DNA of 64,000 nt from Cryptomeria japonica (GCF_030272615.1 NC_081412.1:697372156-697436155), one strand, 5' to 3'; positions 34,724 to 46,431 are shown, counted from the stretch's first letter. Notes: a model not told the origin generated them from the sequence alone. A program made the numbers and translations.

Positions 34724-37700
34724 ATGGACTCATCTTCTAGCAAAAGAAGAAAAGATATTGACAAACTTCTAGCTACCATGAAATACCACTACCAAGGACA
34801 AGTCTACTCCTCAAAGTTGGATGATTAAGTCAAATGGGTCACAAACATGGAAATTGGCCATATTGAAATTGAAGATATCAGAAGCCAGCTAAATAAACCC
34901 AAACTAGAGGCCCTACATAGGAAAATCAAAAGATCAGGCTTAGTGGAGACAACTATTTTTCCACAATCAATGCAAGCACCGGAATTTATAATGACAATTG
35001 CTTAGTTCTACAACTCGGACACAAAAAGTGCACTAACACACAGGGAATGACATTTATAGACCTGCCTCCTGACATGCTGGGATTCGTGTTTGGTATCCCA
35101 ACCACAGAAGAGATATTTGTCTCAACTAAAGAGGAGGCCTTAAAAGTATGGAATGACAAAGTTTCAGCAAATAAAAGACACATGAATGAAAACTGGATGG
35201 AAGAAGAGAGAAAAATAGGTCTCAAGGCAACAAAGATCCTAAGGGAAGACTTCAAGGAGCCCCAAAGAGACTTGATTATTATGCTAAGCAGGGCCTTTGG
35301 CAAGCCTGATTGTAAGAATTTCCATCCATGGATGTTCTAGTTATGACCACTATCCTAATTGGAATACAATATTTGATTGGCCGCAAATCCTCTCTCACAT
35401 CATTTGCAAACAAATGAAGGAAGTCCACCAGACCCAAAAATTATTTTTCACATCTTATGTCATCTGGGTGGGTGCCAGAGTTGGAAAGTTTTCGAGACTA
35501 CAAGTAGAGGGTCAGTTAGGGGATGAGGAAGGACAGAAGAAGGCATGGGAACATTATTCCCAACTCCCCCTAGCCAATGCAAAGGCTATTTCAAAAGAAT
35601 TAATGATGCCTTCATTTTTTCGGTAATAATTAAATTAACAGGAGACACAGGATACCAGATTAGCTTGGAGGTCATGGCTATTATCCGAAAGTGGGCATGT
35701 TAGTTTATCCAAGACCTATGCTCTTATTAGATTAGGGTTAGCGGATTCATAGGGAACCTAATGTTGCTTCCCAGGTACTGCAATGATAGAGTAATTTTGT
35801 TGGAATATGTAAGGCAACTGTTGGGCCTCCAATCTCTCTTATCTTCAAAATATAAATCAGACATTGATTTTTCATTATCTATTGGATACTTCTCACGATC
35901 AAAGATACAGGTTACGAACCTAGCAAAGCCAGAGCTTCAAGATTTGAACTTGAAAGAGTATGATTATGCTAGGGAATTTCATGATCACTATGGGAAGCTC
36001 AAACAAGCTATGCCCAAAGCATATGAGGGACACAGGCCAAGATTGGAGGATTTTTGGGCCAACCTCTAGGACAATTTGTGGTTAGAGAGAAAAATTTTAA
36101 TAGGTTATCTGTGCCACAAATAAGAGATTTCAAAATTGAGACCAATCTCCCTAAAGACCTCAAGGATGATGGAGACCGACTCAATGCAGCTTATAAAGGG
36201 TTAGAAATTGATAAGAAGACCCTCTCCCCAATAAGGTGGTCTATGAATGAGGATGTGAATATTGAAAAGGTTTCTCAAGTGGTCATAATTAGTACCAAGC
36301 AATGGCTAAGCCAGAGGGTAAGGTCGAGTGCCTCAAAGGAAAAATAGAAGGAGTCCACTTCAGGGGTACCGCAATCAAGGGGGAGTATGCTCAGAAGATG
36401 AGATCAAGCTCAAGATAGAATACGTCTAGTGATCCTAATGAGGGGGAGAAACCTCAAGAAAGCACTAAGGACTTGTTGAAGAAACTCCAAGAGAAGATGA
36501 AGGAGTCTGAGTTGTTGAAGAAGGCAACAGACCTTGGAGTGACCGATGGATTAGGAATAGTACCACTAGATAAAGTCCTCCCAGCAAGGAAAGCTATAGG
36601 GCAGACTATAGGAGAGGGTACCTAGGAGCAGGAGGAATAAATAGAAATTACTGAAGATATACCTACTCAACCACCTTCAACAACTACCACACAAGGTCCA
36701 GGTACCAACGCCCCTGCACCCCCACCAGTTAATGTACCCGTAGGGCAACTTGCAGTGCAAGGCTTTGGGTCTAGCACCAAAGGAATAAGAGTTAGGAACA
36801 TTGAATCTGATTTAGATCAGGAAGAAGAGGATCTTGAGAAACATCACTCGCTAGGAAGTAAGAAAGAAGGGGATGAGGTGGAGGACCTATTGAATGAAAG
36901 ATTAGTTCTAACCCCTCAAGATCAAGAGGACCTCCTCAAGGACATACTAGCCAAGCAAGGTGAAATAGAGGTAGGTGAGGAAGAGATGACATTCAATGAA
37001 GAGGTCAGTGGAAAATCAGGAGAATTACATAAGAAACGGGCTCTCCAAACCAATCTATCCTGCCAAGTTACCTCACCTCAAGATCCCGGGCGAATAGAGG
37101 CGGAGGAAAGAGATGAAGCAGAGGAGCAGGCGGAGGTTGATGTTATAACTGTAGATATAGTGTCACATCAAGGTGACAAGGATGAAGATATACCACAATG
37201 GCTTGAGTTTACTTTTGAGAAGAAAAAGAGAAAAGTAGAGCTTCCTAAGGTCACTTTGCAACAAGTAATCACCGAGCAGCCACCAAAGGCTAAGAAGCCA
37301 AAAACCATACATTATTTATCAAAAAGGGGCTTCGCTAAAGTGATTGTAGATGTGGCAGTTCCACTTTAAGATGAGGGAGAAGCTTCCCCCAAGTATCAAA
37401 TATCCCAGGTAAATTTGGGTAAACAAACCAAGCGGAGAGAGCTAGATACTTTGGAGCTAGCCACAAGTGTTGTTAGGGGGCGTCTAGAAAAAGAGCATAC
37501 TTCAAACATGGAGCTCAAAGCACAAATAGGGCAATACAAGGAGCTCCTGATTCAAATGAGAAAACCTGTAGACTCTTGTAGGGCTGATGACCTATCTTTG
37601 ACCTCATCACTGCCAGAGGGAGAAGTGAAGGCACTAGTGGGTGTGAGATGGGTGGCCGCTATAGCTAAATCATGGACCCAAGTTAATGTAGCTAAGATTA

Positions 37701-38341
37701 GATTATTTTTGTAGGATACTATGAGGATATACCATAGGGAAGTACAGGCAGGCTAAGCTTTAGCTTCTTGTTCTACGCAATGGGAATGGAAGCTAAACAT
37801 TTTTAATAAGCAGTTCCGAATTTTAAATAAAGTGTTGTGGTTAGGGGAAGAGACAATAATGGAGGAGGACCTCTTAGGAGGGGATGGTTGTGAAAACTTG
37901 CAGTCCTATGTGTACATTTTGGAGCTGAAGATTGAGATGTTTCAATAGTATATTAAGGATATGGTAGAGATTCAGGTTCCTCTCCTCAGAGAAATTTTGA
38001 AATATGAGAATTTTGTAAAACATATGCTTGGAGCCTTTGGTTTAGGATTAACTAGTACCCAAATAATGGAGCAACAACAAGTTTTGAATCAGTAGGATGC
38101 ATACAAGGCTCAACATTTAGGACCTTCGGCCCAATTCGATATCGCACTCATGGAAATGTACAAGTACTTGATCACTCAGTGTGAAGAGGTGGCAGAGACA
38201 ATAGGGGAGTTAGAGAAAGTAAAGAAGCATGTAGATGGTGTTTTGAAGAAGTATAAATCTAGAATTAAACACGTAGTTGATCTTCATGTCCAAGCAGTCG
38301 CATGCATAATGGATAATTATAGAGATTTTATTAAAAAGTGA
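34724..38341 (+). pseudogene. LTR-encoded ORF, 3' LTR copy (uninterrupted by insertions)
   Basis: About 1200 codons from ATG 34724 to TGA 38341, collinear with the 5' copy. Segments are the N-terminus MDSSSSKRR; 'DMLGFVFGIPTTEEIF' (35077); 'RDLIIMLSRAFGKPD' (35268); 'QMKEVHQTQKLFFTSYVIW' (35411); an acidic region with 'DQEEEDLEKH' (near 36817) and 'LTPQDQEDLLKDIL' (36907); 'EKKKRKVELPKV' (37218), a classical nuclear-import-type basic cluster; 'LDTLELATSVVRG' (37442); and the helical C-terminus 'VPLLREILKYENFVKHML', 'EVAETIGELEKVKKH'. Stops are mainly TAG/TAA/TGA one transition away from Gln, Arg or Trp codons, and there are several frameshifts (near 35040, 35340, 35700, 36060, 36350). No known enzyme domain was recognised. 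Function unknown. Confidence 0.75.
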
Positions 38342-38622
38342 AGGATGAACATACAGTTACTAAAGATAGAAAAGTTTTTACATGACCCCCAATTTTGTAT
38401 TTTCAGTTGCGGCTCCAACTTAGGTTCCAATTTTGAGAAAAATTCCGCATGAACATGAAAACATGGCTCATGCAGCATGGTCTTCCTAGTGCTCATGCAA
38501 CCCCCATTTCATAGTAGTTAAGTGGAGTATCAAGGTAGAAACTTGCAAGTTAATTGCCACTCCTAGTTTCAGTTCTTAATTTAGGTTAGATTTATTTCCT
38601 AGATAATAGGGTAGAAAACTTC

Positions 38623-38630
38623 TATAAATT
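38623..38630 (+). promoter_or_regulatory. Candidate TATA box in the 3' LTR
   Basis: TATAAATT in 'acttctataaattgagaatt', the single-copy equivalent of 24187 and 25450. In this LTR it could also drive readthrough into element D. Confidence 0.45.
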
Positions 38631-39391
38631 GAGAATTTGGATTCATTTGTAAGGGTCCCAAATTGATGATTTGTGTCCCACTTAGAGATTTTTAGAATAT
38701 TTTTGCAAATTGTTAAGAAGTTGAGTTATTCTGTTACGCATTTATTGAGATTAATATAAGAAGCAGCTTGTAGATTGCTTGATCTATGTCTATATTCTAC
38801 CAAATTATTCTTGTGTAATCTGGTAATGCCTATTATTTGGAGTTAGCAACCTGGTTTGATCTTTTTGTTTATCACTTTATGAATCATATTGGGCATGTCA
38901 GTGGTGTATGGGGATTACTGTGATAGGCTATATTGTTGATGGTTTTTATTTCCATACGTCTGTGAAATTGATGATTCTGTAGGTTTGTTAGAGGTCCGTT
39001 GTTGAATGCTAACTTGGATAATATTTGATAATTTCTTGGGTTGTAGGGAATTAACTGAGTAGTTCATTAAGTTGTTATTGTATTGGTTTTATTGTTACTT
39101 TCTTGTTCCCTTTTACTCTTCGCAGTTTATTTTCTAGAGAATCTTAAATCATAAAATACAAAAAAAAGGAAGGAAGTTCAGCTATTTACGACCAGCGAGA
39201 TTTAGTTTCAACCAATAGGCGCCTAACAAGTACAACCACATCAACCATTGGGCTACCCATCACTATCGTGACCCGACTATAGAGACCTTGGGGTAGTGAG
39301 TTTTATCAAATTCATTTCTTTCAGGAGAGGTGGTGAGTGTTCACATTGGCTACCTGACTATTGGCGGGTGTGTCAAAAACAATTGTCAATA

Positions 39392-39960
39392 GGATGACCT
39401 CCTTAGGATTCAAGACTTAAAATACCATCTTGCGATACAACAAGCCATTCGTTCCCATAAAAGTACTTCTTCAAAAACTCCTTTTTGTTCATTTCATCAA
39501 ACTCATGACCATCACGCTAATGATTGTCCTAATTTTCAAAATGCAAGGAAGGAACTTATTGATAGTGGCAAATCATAGTTGAAAATCCTTCTTCTTCTAA
39601 TAATAACTCTTATCCTCAATCTCAAAAGAATAAGCGTACACCTATTGATGATCAAGAAAAATTGGCTACTAGAATCTTTTAGAAATTGAAGTATGACAAG
39701 AATGTTGTTTTTGCTTTTGTTAAGTTTAACAATAAGCATAGAGCAGGTAGTGGACATTTCCTTTTTCATCATGGTGGTTCTCATTCTTTTGGAAAGTGTA
39801 ACAAATTTAAGGAGTTTTTACAAGAACAATATGATCGTTCTCGTATATGTCTTTCAATAACTCTTGCTCTCTTTCTTGGTGAAAAGGTAGTGCCTTAACA
39901 CTCCTCTCACCCTGATGTTGCTCCTCACCCTATGACACAAGAAGTTAACTTAATTGGAGG
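39392..39960 (+). pseudogene. Element D gag, 3' part with zinc knuckles
   Basis: Frame continues from 16307 without loss: 'DLLRIQDLKYHLAIQQ', then the knuckle 'CSFHQTHDHHANDCPNF' (near 39487) and 'ARKELIDSGK' before a TAG. A second unit from 39686 reads 'FLFHHGGSHSFGKCNKFKEFL', a knuckle whose first Cys is now Phe. This C-x-x-H…H…C style with 'FK/NF..L' afterwards is common in plant gypsy gag proteins. The frame ends near 39898. Nothing of protease or pol follows, so D is either a gag-only element or has lost pol. Confidence 0.65.
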
Positions 39961-42176
39961 CTCTTTGTAATTAGAGGTGGTTATTTTTCAATTTCAAACA
40001 TCTTGGGGTAGCAACATGGTTCTTTTAACGTTTAACCTATCTATTATCTTTAAAAGTTTCATCATTTCCTTTATGGATTTAATTATTAGTAACTTGATGT
40101 CCTTTCTTGCATAGAATTATCCTTCATGCAAGTACATATGTGGACCTGCTATTTGCTTGAAATGACACATCTCTTATGGATAATCTCTCCTTAGGGAATG
40201 TGTTATCCTTTTCTCTCATTTATCATTGTCCTCTTGCTTAGGGGGCAAGAATAGTATTTTATATCTCTCTTTCTATCTAAGATATCACTATTCCTTTTAG
40301 GGGTTGCATTTTTCATATGTTGATATACTTTCTTACATGAAACGACATGTATCCTATGATTAATCCATCTCTAGGGAAATCAGTGAGCTTTCTTTCATTT
40401 TCTCTCTCTCTTTGAAGATTACCACTTCTTTTGAGTTGCATTTACATATACTCATGTCATTTATTGCATTGGATATTCATTCATGTAAGAAAATTATGCA
40501 TTTGCTTATCTTTTATCTCTCCTTAGAGGTTGTGTAATTCTTCTCATTATCCTTACACTTTGGGGGCAATGATCTCTCTCTCTCTCCTTTCTAAGGATCT
40601 ACTTTTCCTTTTTTGAGTAGTGTTTGCTTATGATTTGATGTCATTCCTTGTGTGAATTTGTTGTTTTCTCAAGGATTCTCTCTTATGCAAGAGGTTTAAG
40701 TCCTTGGCTACAACCTCTTATTCACTTGGAAATGTATATCTATTATAAACCTACCCCTCATAGTGGGTCACAAGTGTGTCATCCTTCATTAAGAATCTCT
40801 TTCACCTAGAAATATGGGGAAGGTATGAATTCTTGTTCCCCTTCCTTTCTTTTGGTAGAAGATGCTATATTTGTTCAAGAAACTCCTCTTGGAGGTAGGT
40901 GTCTTTCGAGAAAAGATCTCTTCTCCTCCAAGGATACTCTTTACACTTGCTATAGGATGTCTCTTTTTCAACTATCTTATCCTTACTTGAAGAGTATTCC
41001 CTCTTTAGCTTGGATTTATGATATTGTTGCCTAAAGGATATCTCCTTGGTTTTCAAGGTTAGGTATCCTTGTTTCTAGCTTCCTTAAGACATCAACATGG
41101 ATCTATGTTGATATCTTAAGGGGGGCACCCATGTTGCTCCCCTTGTACCATATTGTACTTTTGCACATCATTTTTGCATGTCTTAAACAGGGTGTTCATT
41201 CTTGACACCAGAGGAAACAAAATCTTACATGAGATGCTTCAAGCCCAAAACTAGACACAACATTTGATATATGTCTTAGAAAGGGTTACACATCACCGAA
41301 ACAAGAGGAAACAAACTCTTACATGGGATATCCTTGAAACTAGGCATGTATCTCGCCTCTTTGCATTTACACATGTTCCCTTTTGGTATTTGCACACATA
41401 GTCGCCTCTTGGCATTTTTATTTACATTAAATGTCTTAAACAACTTGATGCACACTCAAAAATGGGGTGTTTCATACTTGAAACTAGCCATCACTTGCCC
41501 ACACACACGAGGATGATAACATGGTGCTTCATACTTGAAACCAGACATCACTTGCACACACACACACAAGGATGAGTGGAACTATCACAATAGGACTAGA
41601 CTATTCCTACTCTCCTCCCCGACATGGATCACCTAGATGAAAACATATAGGGGCAAGGTATCTATGTTTTCTCTCATCATTCTTGTCATGGATCACCTAG
41701 AAAGACACATCTAGTGTGTATTCTGCATGCTCTCTCTTCTTCCTCTAATGAACTCTTAGCTTTTCTATTGATAGTTCATGGATGATGCTTTCTTTTCTCT
41801 TTTATGTGATCACTTGTGTTCATTAGATGGCAATTTTGTTTTGAAGAATGATATTGGTGGTTGAGACATTTTGATATAAAGGTCTCTTTGGCTAGTTGAC
41901 TTGAGGTCTTCTTTTTGGTCTTTAGCTTTTGTGTCTTGTGTGTCCTTTTTCATATATTGCCTTTGTTTGTCTTTTTATCTTTTTGTTTTTTGTCTTATGC
42001 CCTTGCATATAATTGAGTGAGTTAAGATCCTATGATTGGGGGCTTGGTTCCTTGAAATTAGTGATGTCTTATATTGCTTGTGATTTTGCTCCTCATTGCT
42101 CATCTCCATCTCTCTTTTTTCTACTTTATCATGAGTATTTGCGTAAGATCATAGTCCCACTAAAGTGGGGGCTAAA
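39961..42176 (+). repeat. Non-coding 3' interior of element D
   Basis: No gene over 2.2 kb. It holds internal duplications: 'catacttgaaac(t/c)ag' with 'catcacttgc' and 'cacacacac' (about 41461-41520 and 41521-41577); 'catggatcacctaga' (near 41624 and 41688); and a loose repeat of 'ctctccttag' with 'gggggcaa' and CT-rich runs (40180-40590). The PPT 'aaagtgggggctaaa' ends it at 42176. Confidence 0.6.
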
Positions 42177-43300
42177 TGTAGTGTCCTAAATTGTACTCCC
42201 TTAAAATTTAGTCAACATTTTGGGCTCTCACCTTAGTGTGCATCCCCCAATGCCTAATTAAGGCTTGATTATACCTTCACCATGCAAATTTAGCCTTGCC
42301 TTCATTCAACACAATGCATCACCCCTTGTCCTAGCCCGAATACACGCTCTAGTCCTCATTGGGACCAGAGAGCCACACTTTGGTCCCCCTTAATTGGGCC
42401 CTTTCTTGGCCCCCTCTTGCATCTTCAAAAATGAGTGGGAAATGTCTACCCATGTTGACCTATGTCAAAAAATTAATACATTTTTTGATTGGCAAGTATA
42501 TAAGGAGGTTTTCTCCTCTCATTTAAATATATAAACATCATAAGAGGAGGGTGAAATTATAATCATCAAGCATCTCCAGAGGTCTTCAAGGTTGCATTCT
42601 TCATTCATCAATTGTGGAGCATAATTACATCATTGATTTGAAAGAATGTGTGTGTGATTAGGATTTTGTTATGTTCATGCCATTTCATACAACATATGAT
42701 TACATCCAAGAAGCAAAGAATCATTATCAATCATTGCAGATCTGAGGTATACCTTTCCATCATTTATTTAAGTGTTTGTAATATTTCAATCAAGGTTAAT
42801 TCCTAAACCGGGGTTTTTCTTATGAAAGCCCTTATTCCCAACCTATTTCCATTTATTTATGTGTGTAGAAAATAGGTATGAAGCTACGATCTTCAGAATA
42901 GGCATTATTTGTAGAGACGAATCAACCCTTTTTGGTGTACAGAAAGTTAGAAGGACCAAAGCGATGGGTGCTTCGGTCTTGACATTTTTAAATCTTTTTC
43001 GGGGGTCGGGTTCGAATGTACATATACTGCTCAAATCCAGGTGTGTGCCTCAATTTGATGACTGCAGCTCATTGTTTTTGCATTTTTACCTTCATTTTCA
43101 ACACTTAAACTTAATTTCAACAATTCAACTCACAAAAGAGGGCAAATCAATTCACCCCCCGTGAATCCAATAAATATTTCAGTCCTCGTCATTACTTATT
43201 TGTGACTAAATCTATTGGATTCATCCCTATTTTGAATGTAATGGTAAATTAGTGGTTTTTACCCTTATATGGTGGAAACCCAAACTTTTCACCCATTGCA
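42177..43300 (+). repeat. 3' LTR of element D
   Basis: Matches 13885-15030 from TGTAGTGTCC to 'cccattgca'. TATA box TATATAAGG at 42497-42505. Substitutions and small indels against the 5' copy are frequent, consistent with an insertion older than C. Confidence 0.88.
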
Positions 43301-43429
43301 AGAATATATTCCCATAAGAGGCACTCATTTGGAACATATCATTTCATTCCATTGTTATAGATCCATTTCACCTACTTTTATTAATTGTATTGCTTAATAT
43401 TCTTTTATATTTATTAGTTGCCTTCTTAT

Positions 43430-43965
43430 TGTTGGTATGTGGTGACTAATGATGCTACTAGGCTTAAATTTTGGTGACCTTTTTAGCTATGTTTCCCCCT
43501 ATATCAATTAGTGTTGATATGTTAGTGCATGGGGTTGCAAGGGGGAGTAACCCCCTTGCAATATTTGGTCCCCTGACCAGCTAGGTGTCTAGGGTGTAGC
43601 GCGCCCCAACGAAGATTTTTGGGGCAATACCCCTAGAATAAAATTTAATCTATAATTTATCATTGTAAATCCCGACCATTTATCATTAGGTCATAGATCT
43701 AATGGTGGATATTTTGTGTGCTTTTATTTTCCCTAGAAGACAACCCTATTTTATGAGGGCATTATATTTTGGCCGGATATCATATTGTAATATTCTCTTC
43801 ACTGGATAATAAAAAGAAGTGGAAGACTATTTCTCTAGTGGATGTAGCTCACATTGGGTGAACCACATTAAATTTTTGTGTTATTGTGTTTTGTTATGTT
43901 TGCCTCTCTTGTTCTATATTATATTTAATATTCTTTATTGCTCTAGTCTTCCTTAAACCCTAACA
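43430..43965 (+). repeat. Probable solo LTR, Ty1/copia-like
   Basis: Starts TGTTGGTATG and ends 'ccctaaca'. Before the end it has 'gtagctcacattgggtgaac', a phrase I associate with plant copia LTR ends, and a strong hairpin (43535-43561). No PBS or coding region adjoins it. Flanks CTTAT and GTTAC match at three of five bases, so a target duplication is not proven. Confidence 0.5.
43535..43561. repeat. Perfect 11-bp stem hairpin in the solo LTR
   Basis: Arms 'ttgcaaggggg' and 'cccccttgcaa' around the loop 'agtaa'. In an LTR it could fold in RNA; a rho-independent terminator is not implied in a plant. Confidence 0.7.
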
Positions 43966-45417
43966 GTTACCTATACTATGATTACATTCCTTTTAGGATT
44001 TTCAATTGATCTATTTACCTAGGAGAAAAGGTGTGGTTTCTTAACATGCATTACATGTCTTCATACTTTCTTAGTGGGAGAAAAATGAAGGGCTTATTTT
44101 CGTACACATGTAAGTATCTAGTCAATTTTATATACACATATCATGCTTTAGTTTTACTTTCCTCACCTCAATTTATGAACATTCCCTTGTAGTACATACA
44201 ACTCAATGATGAGATTTAATTAATAATTATATTTTTATTTTAGTTTTAATTTTCATGTGTTGAGAACACACTTGTTCCAATAAACTAGATTATACAAGCT
44301 TTATATGCTTCATATCACTAAATTATTATTTTTATATCTATTTTGGAATTCATGGCCATTTAGATTTTAAAGAACACTAAAATGAGGGAAAATGTAATGG
44401 AGAAAGTAGTGCACCTTTATGTTTTTACACCACATTGTGTAGATGTTACTAATGCATGATGCTAACATTTGATTATTTATTTTTGACACACTCACTCAAT
44501 CAACATCTAAATATATCTCTTTATTATTTTATAACTCAATTAATGAAATTCTTGATCTGATTTATAGAGCATTTACCATCCTAGATGGAATTGTATCTAT
44601 GATTCTATCCTCTAGGCTAAACCATAGTGATGATTTTGTCCTTCCAAATTACAATTCAACCTTTTCCTATGTTGACTCTTTCAAAATAGGAATACTACCT
44701 ATTGAAATATGAGCCAAAGGTTTCAGATTTAATATCCAAATCTTGTAGTTAAATAAATCACCCTATTTCATTATGATTGTTGAATATACATAAAAATGTC
44801 TAATACATAATTAGAACATGTTTAAAATATTTATATCATGTCAATTGAACATTAAGTTATTATCTTCTAATCTATCTGTATCAAGTCATAAAATATCTTT
44901 TATTTTTTTGTTTAATCATTGTTGAATTAATCATGAGATTTGGTTGCTAGCTAGAAAATAGTTTAAGAATTTTTCCCTTTAGTTATAGTAGGTCTTAATA
45001 ATGAATTTTATTACCACCTAATTTTCCTTACACATATACACAATGCACAATGATAACATCAAGGAAAAACCAAACTAGGTAGATATGTTGCATGTGTGAC
45101 CCTATCCCAAACTCTCAAATTCTTATGTCCTAGTGGGTTCAAGTTATTGACATCCAATCTAATTCAAAACTGCATTTTTGGTCTCTCTCATAATGCCACA
45201 ACACTTGTATTAAATTTTATATCAATTTCAAAAAAAGCCTTAATTTATCTTTATTTATTCAATCTATTTGTATCATTTTTTAAGAACCTTTTACATATGT
45301 AAGCCATGAATTATATTGACTTATCCTTTGAATAATTCATTATTTGTAAGGTGTATTTATTTTCAATACACCTCCTAACGTTTTTGAATTCTAAAGACTA
45401 GAATACTTGTTAGCAAT
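43966..45417. other. AT-rich gap without recognisable features
   Basis: About 1.45 kb with no long frame, repeat pair or domain seen. It is probably old intergenic or retroelement-derived DNA between the solo LTR and element G. Confidence 0.5.
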
Positions 45418-46363
45418 TGACACTCATCCAGTAGTTTTTGGTGGTTTCTGGTGGCTAACTATTGGTTTAGGATTGTCATTGATGGCAACTCTTCATAGAG
45501 ATTCGATCCGGTGGTCTTAATTCTTCATATTCGGAAGCGGGTGTTAACTAGTAGCTTATTAACTAGTATTTCAGGAAGAACATAGCATTTTTGGTTTTGG
45601 AAGCTTTCTGGTGATTGAGGTGCATTGAATCATGTTTGAGTTAGTTGGGCTGAATTAGACATCATTTTATTATTGTTTTGGTGATCCGGTCAAGCCGACA
45701 TGAGACTAAACGTTACATTAGCAGGTCAACATGATGTATGATCTATTTTGTGGTTGTCAATATATAAGTTTGGTGTGGATGATATTTTTGGTAAATGATG
45801 TGATTGTATGCAAGCAAGAGGCGATTGAGAATCCATTTTGGCATAGTTTCACGTGCGCATTCTTGATCCGGTATCTGACTAAGACAGAGAACAGGGCAAA
45901 ATAGAGCATAACAAAGAAGGTGATCCAGTTAGTGTATTCAGTACTTAACCGAAACTCATTCAGGCATTGTAGATGTTATTTCAGAGTTCATTCATTTTAA
46001 TGCATCACTGTAACAACTTTGTAAGTCAGTGAGACTTCCCTAAGGGTTGTAGCCTTCCAGGTTATTGTAATTAAGCAGTGAGCTCTAGGCAGTGTGCCTG
46101 AATGCTTGTGCATTCCCATTTTGTAATATTGTTTTGCTATTGGCCATAGTGGAATAATATTGTGGGTTCAAATCCCACCATGGTTTTTCCCATTTGGGTT
46201 TCCACGTAAAAATACCGGTGTTATGATTTTATGGTTGTTTGTTTTATGTTTCTGCATTTCAGTTTCAAGTATTTGCTTCTGGTGGTTGAAAGTCAAGTTT
46301 GAAAATCTGCTAACTGGTAGATCAGTGATTCACCCCCTCTCTCAGTGATCCCTGATTCTAATA
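45418..46363 (+). repeat. 5' LTR of element G
   Basis: 946 bp from TGTTAGCAATTG to 'gattctaata', fixed on the right by the PBS. It contains 'gtgggttcaaatcccacc' then 'atggtttttccc' and 'gggtttccacgt', and 'gattcaccccctctctcagt' near the end, shared with LTR 22364-23153 and the LTR at 63285. Confidence 0.8.
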
Positions 46364-46376
46364 ATTGGTATCAAAG
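46364..46376 (+). promoter_or_regulatory. Primer binding site of element G
   Basis: 'attggtatcaaag', one base from the initiator-Met PBS TGGTATCAGAG in the overlapping part, immediately after the LTR. Confidence 0.85.
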
Positions 46377-46431
46377 TTTATCTCCTCTAAGGAAGCTTAA
46401 CCACTCAAGGAAGGTCTAAGAGATTGATTCA

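Larger units (their letters stand above)
16308..39391 (+). mobile_element. Element E: Tat-like Ty3/gypsy element with giant ORF-bearing LTRs
   Basis: Both ends are fixed by homologous termini (TGTTATGCCTTGC at 16308 and 34122; …GTCAATA at 39391, …ATCAATA at 26218) and by a perfect 5-bp duplication GGATG (16303-16307, 39392-39396). Excision restores element D's frame exactly. 5' LTR 16308-26218, interior 26219-34121 (7.9 kb), 3' LTR 34122-39391. Removing the nested element F and a 1263-bp duplication from the 5' copy, and adding back about 670 bp deleted from the 3' copy, gives about 5.95 kb for each LTR. The interior codes gag, PR, RNase H-like, RT, RNase H and INT, all defective. The additional RNase H points to the Tat group (Ogre, Grande, Retand relatives). 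Confidence 0.88.
34122..39391 (+). repeat. 3' LTR of element E (5.27 kb)
   Basis: TGTTATGCC…GTCAATA, followed by the GGATG duplication. Collinear with the 5' LTR but lacking about 670 bp (equivalent of 16795-17470), apparently joined at 'gagttccagaccc' near 34597. It has no nested element and no tandem duplication, so it shows the original order: repeat cluster, ORF, promoter region, terminus. Confidence 0.9.
13885..43300 (+). mobile_element. Element D: gag-only LTR element, host of element E
   Basis: LTRs 13885-15030 and 42177-43300 are homologous (both TGTAG…TGCA). The interior is 15031-16307 plus 39397-42176, about 4.1 kb, coding only a gag-like protein with a G-patch-like motif and C/H zinc knuckles; no pol was found. 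The PPT 'aaagtgggggctaaa' abuts the right LTR. The flanks ACAGG and AGAAT do not match, so a target duplication is not demonstrated. Element E sits inside its gag with a GGATG duplication. D is older than E. Confidence 0.82.

Noticed and set aside
34122-39391. Second, tandem copy of a separate element with the LTR at 34122-34710 only
   Set aside because: The GGATG duplication and the restored frame of element D show that the homologous segment extends as a unit to 39391, so the whole 5.27 kb is the LTR.
40789-41056. Overlapping short frames on both strands in element D interior
   Set aside because: Short, without motifs, in a degenerate repetitive stretch.
13885-43305. 5-bp target duplication for element D
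   Set aside because: Flanks read ACAGG and AGAAT; no convincing match, so none is claimed.
43535-43561. Rho-independent terminator
   Set aside because: Strong hairpin but nuclear plant DNA; no U-tract and no adjacent bacterial-type gene.
46160-46182. tRNA gene suggested by 'ggttcaaatccc' with a 5-bp stem
   Set aside because: Only a T-arm-like hairpin is present. There is no acceptor stem, anticodon arm or properly spaced A box, and the same motif recurs inside several LTRs.
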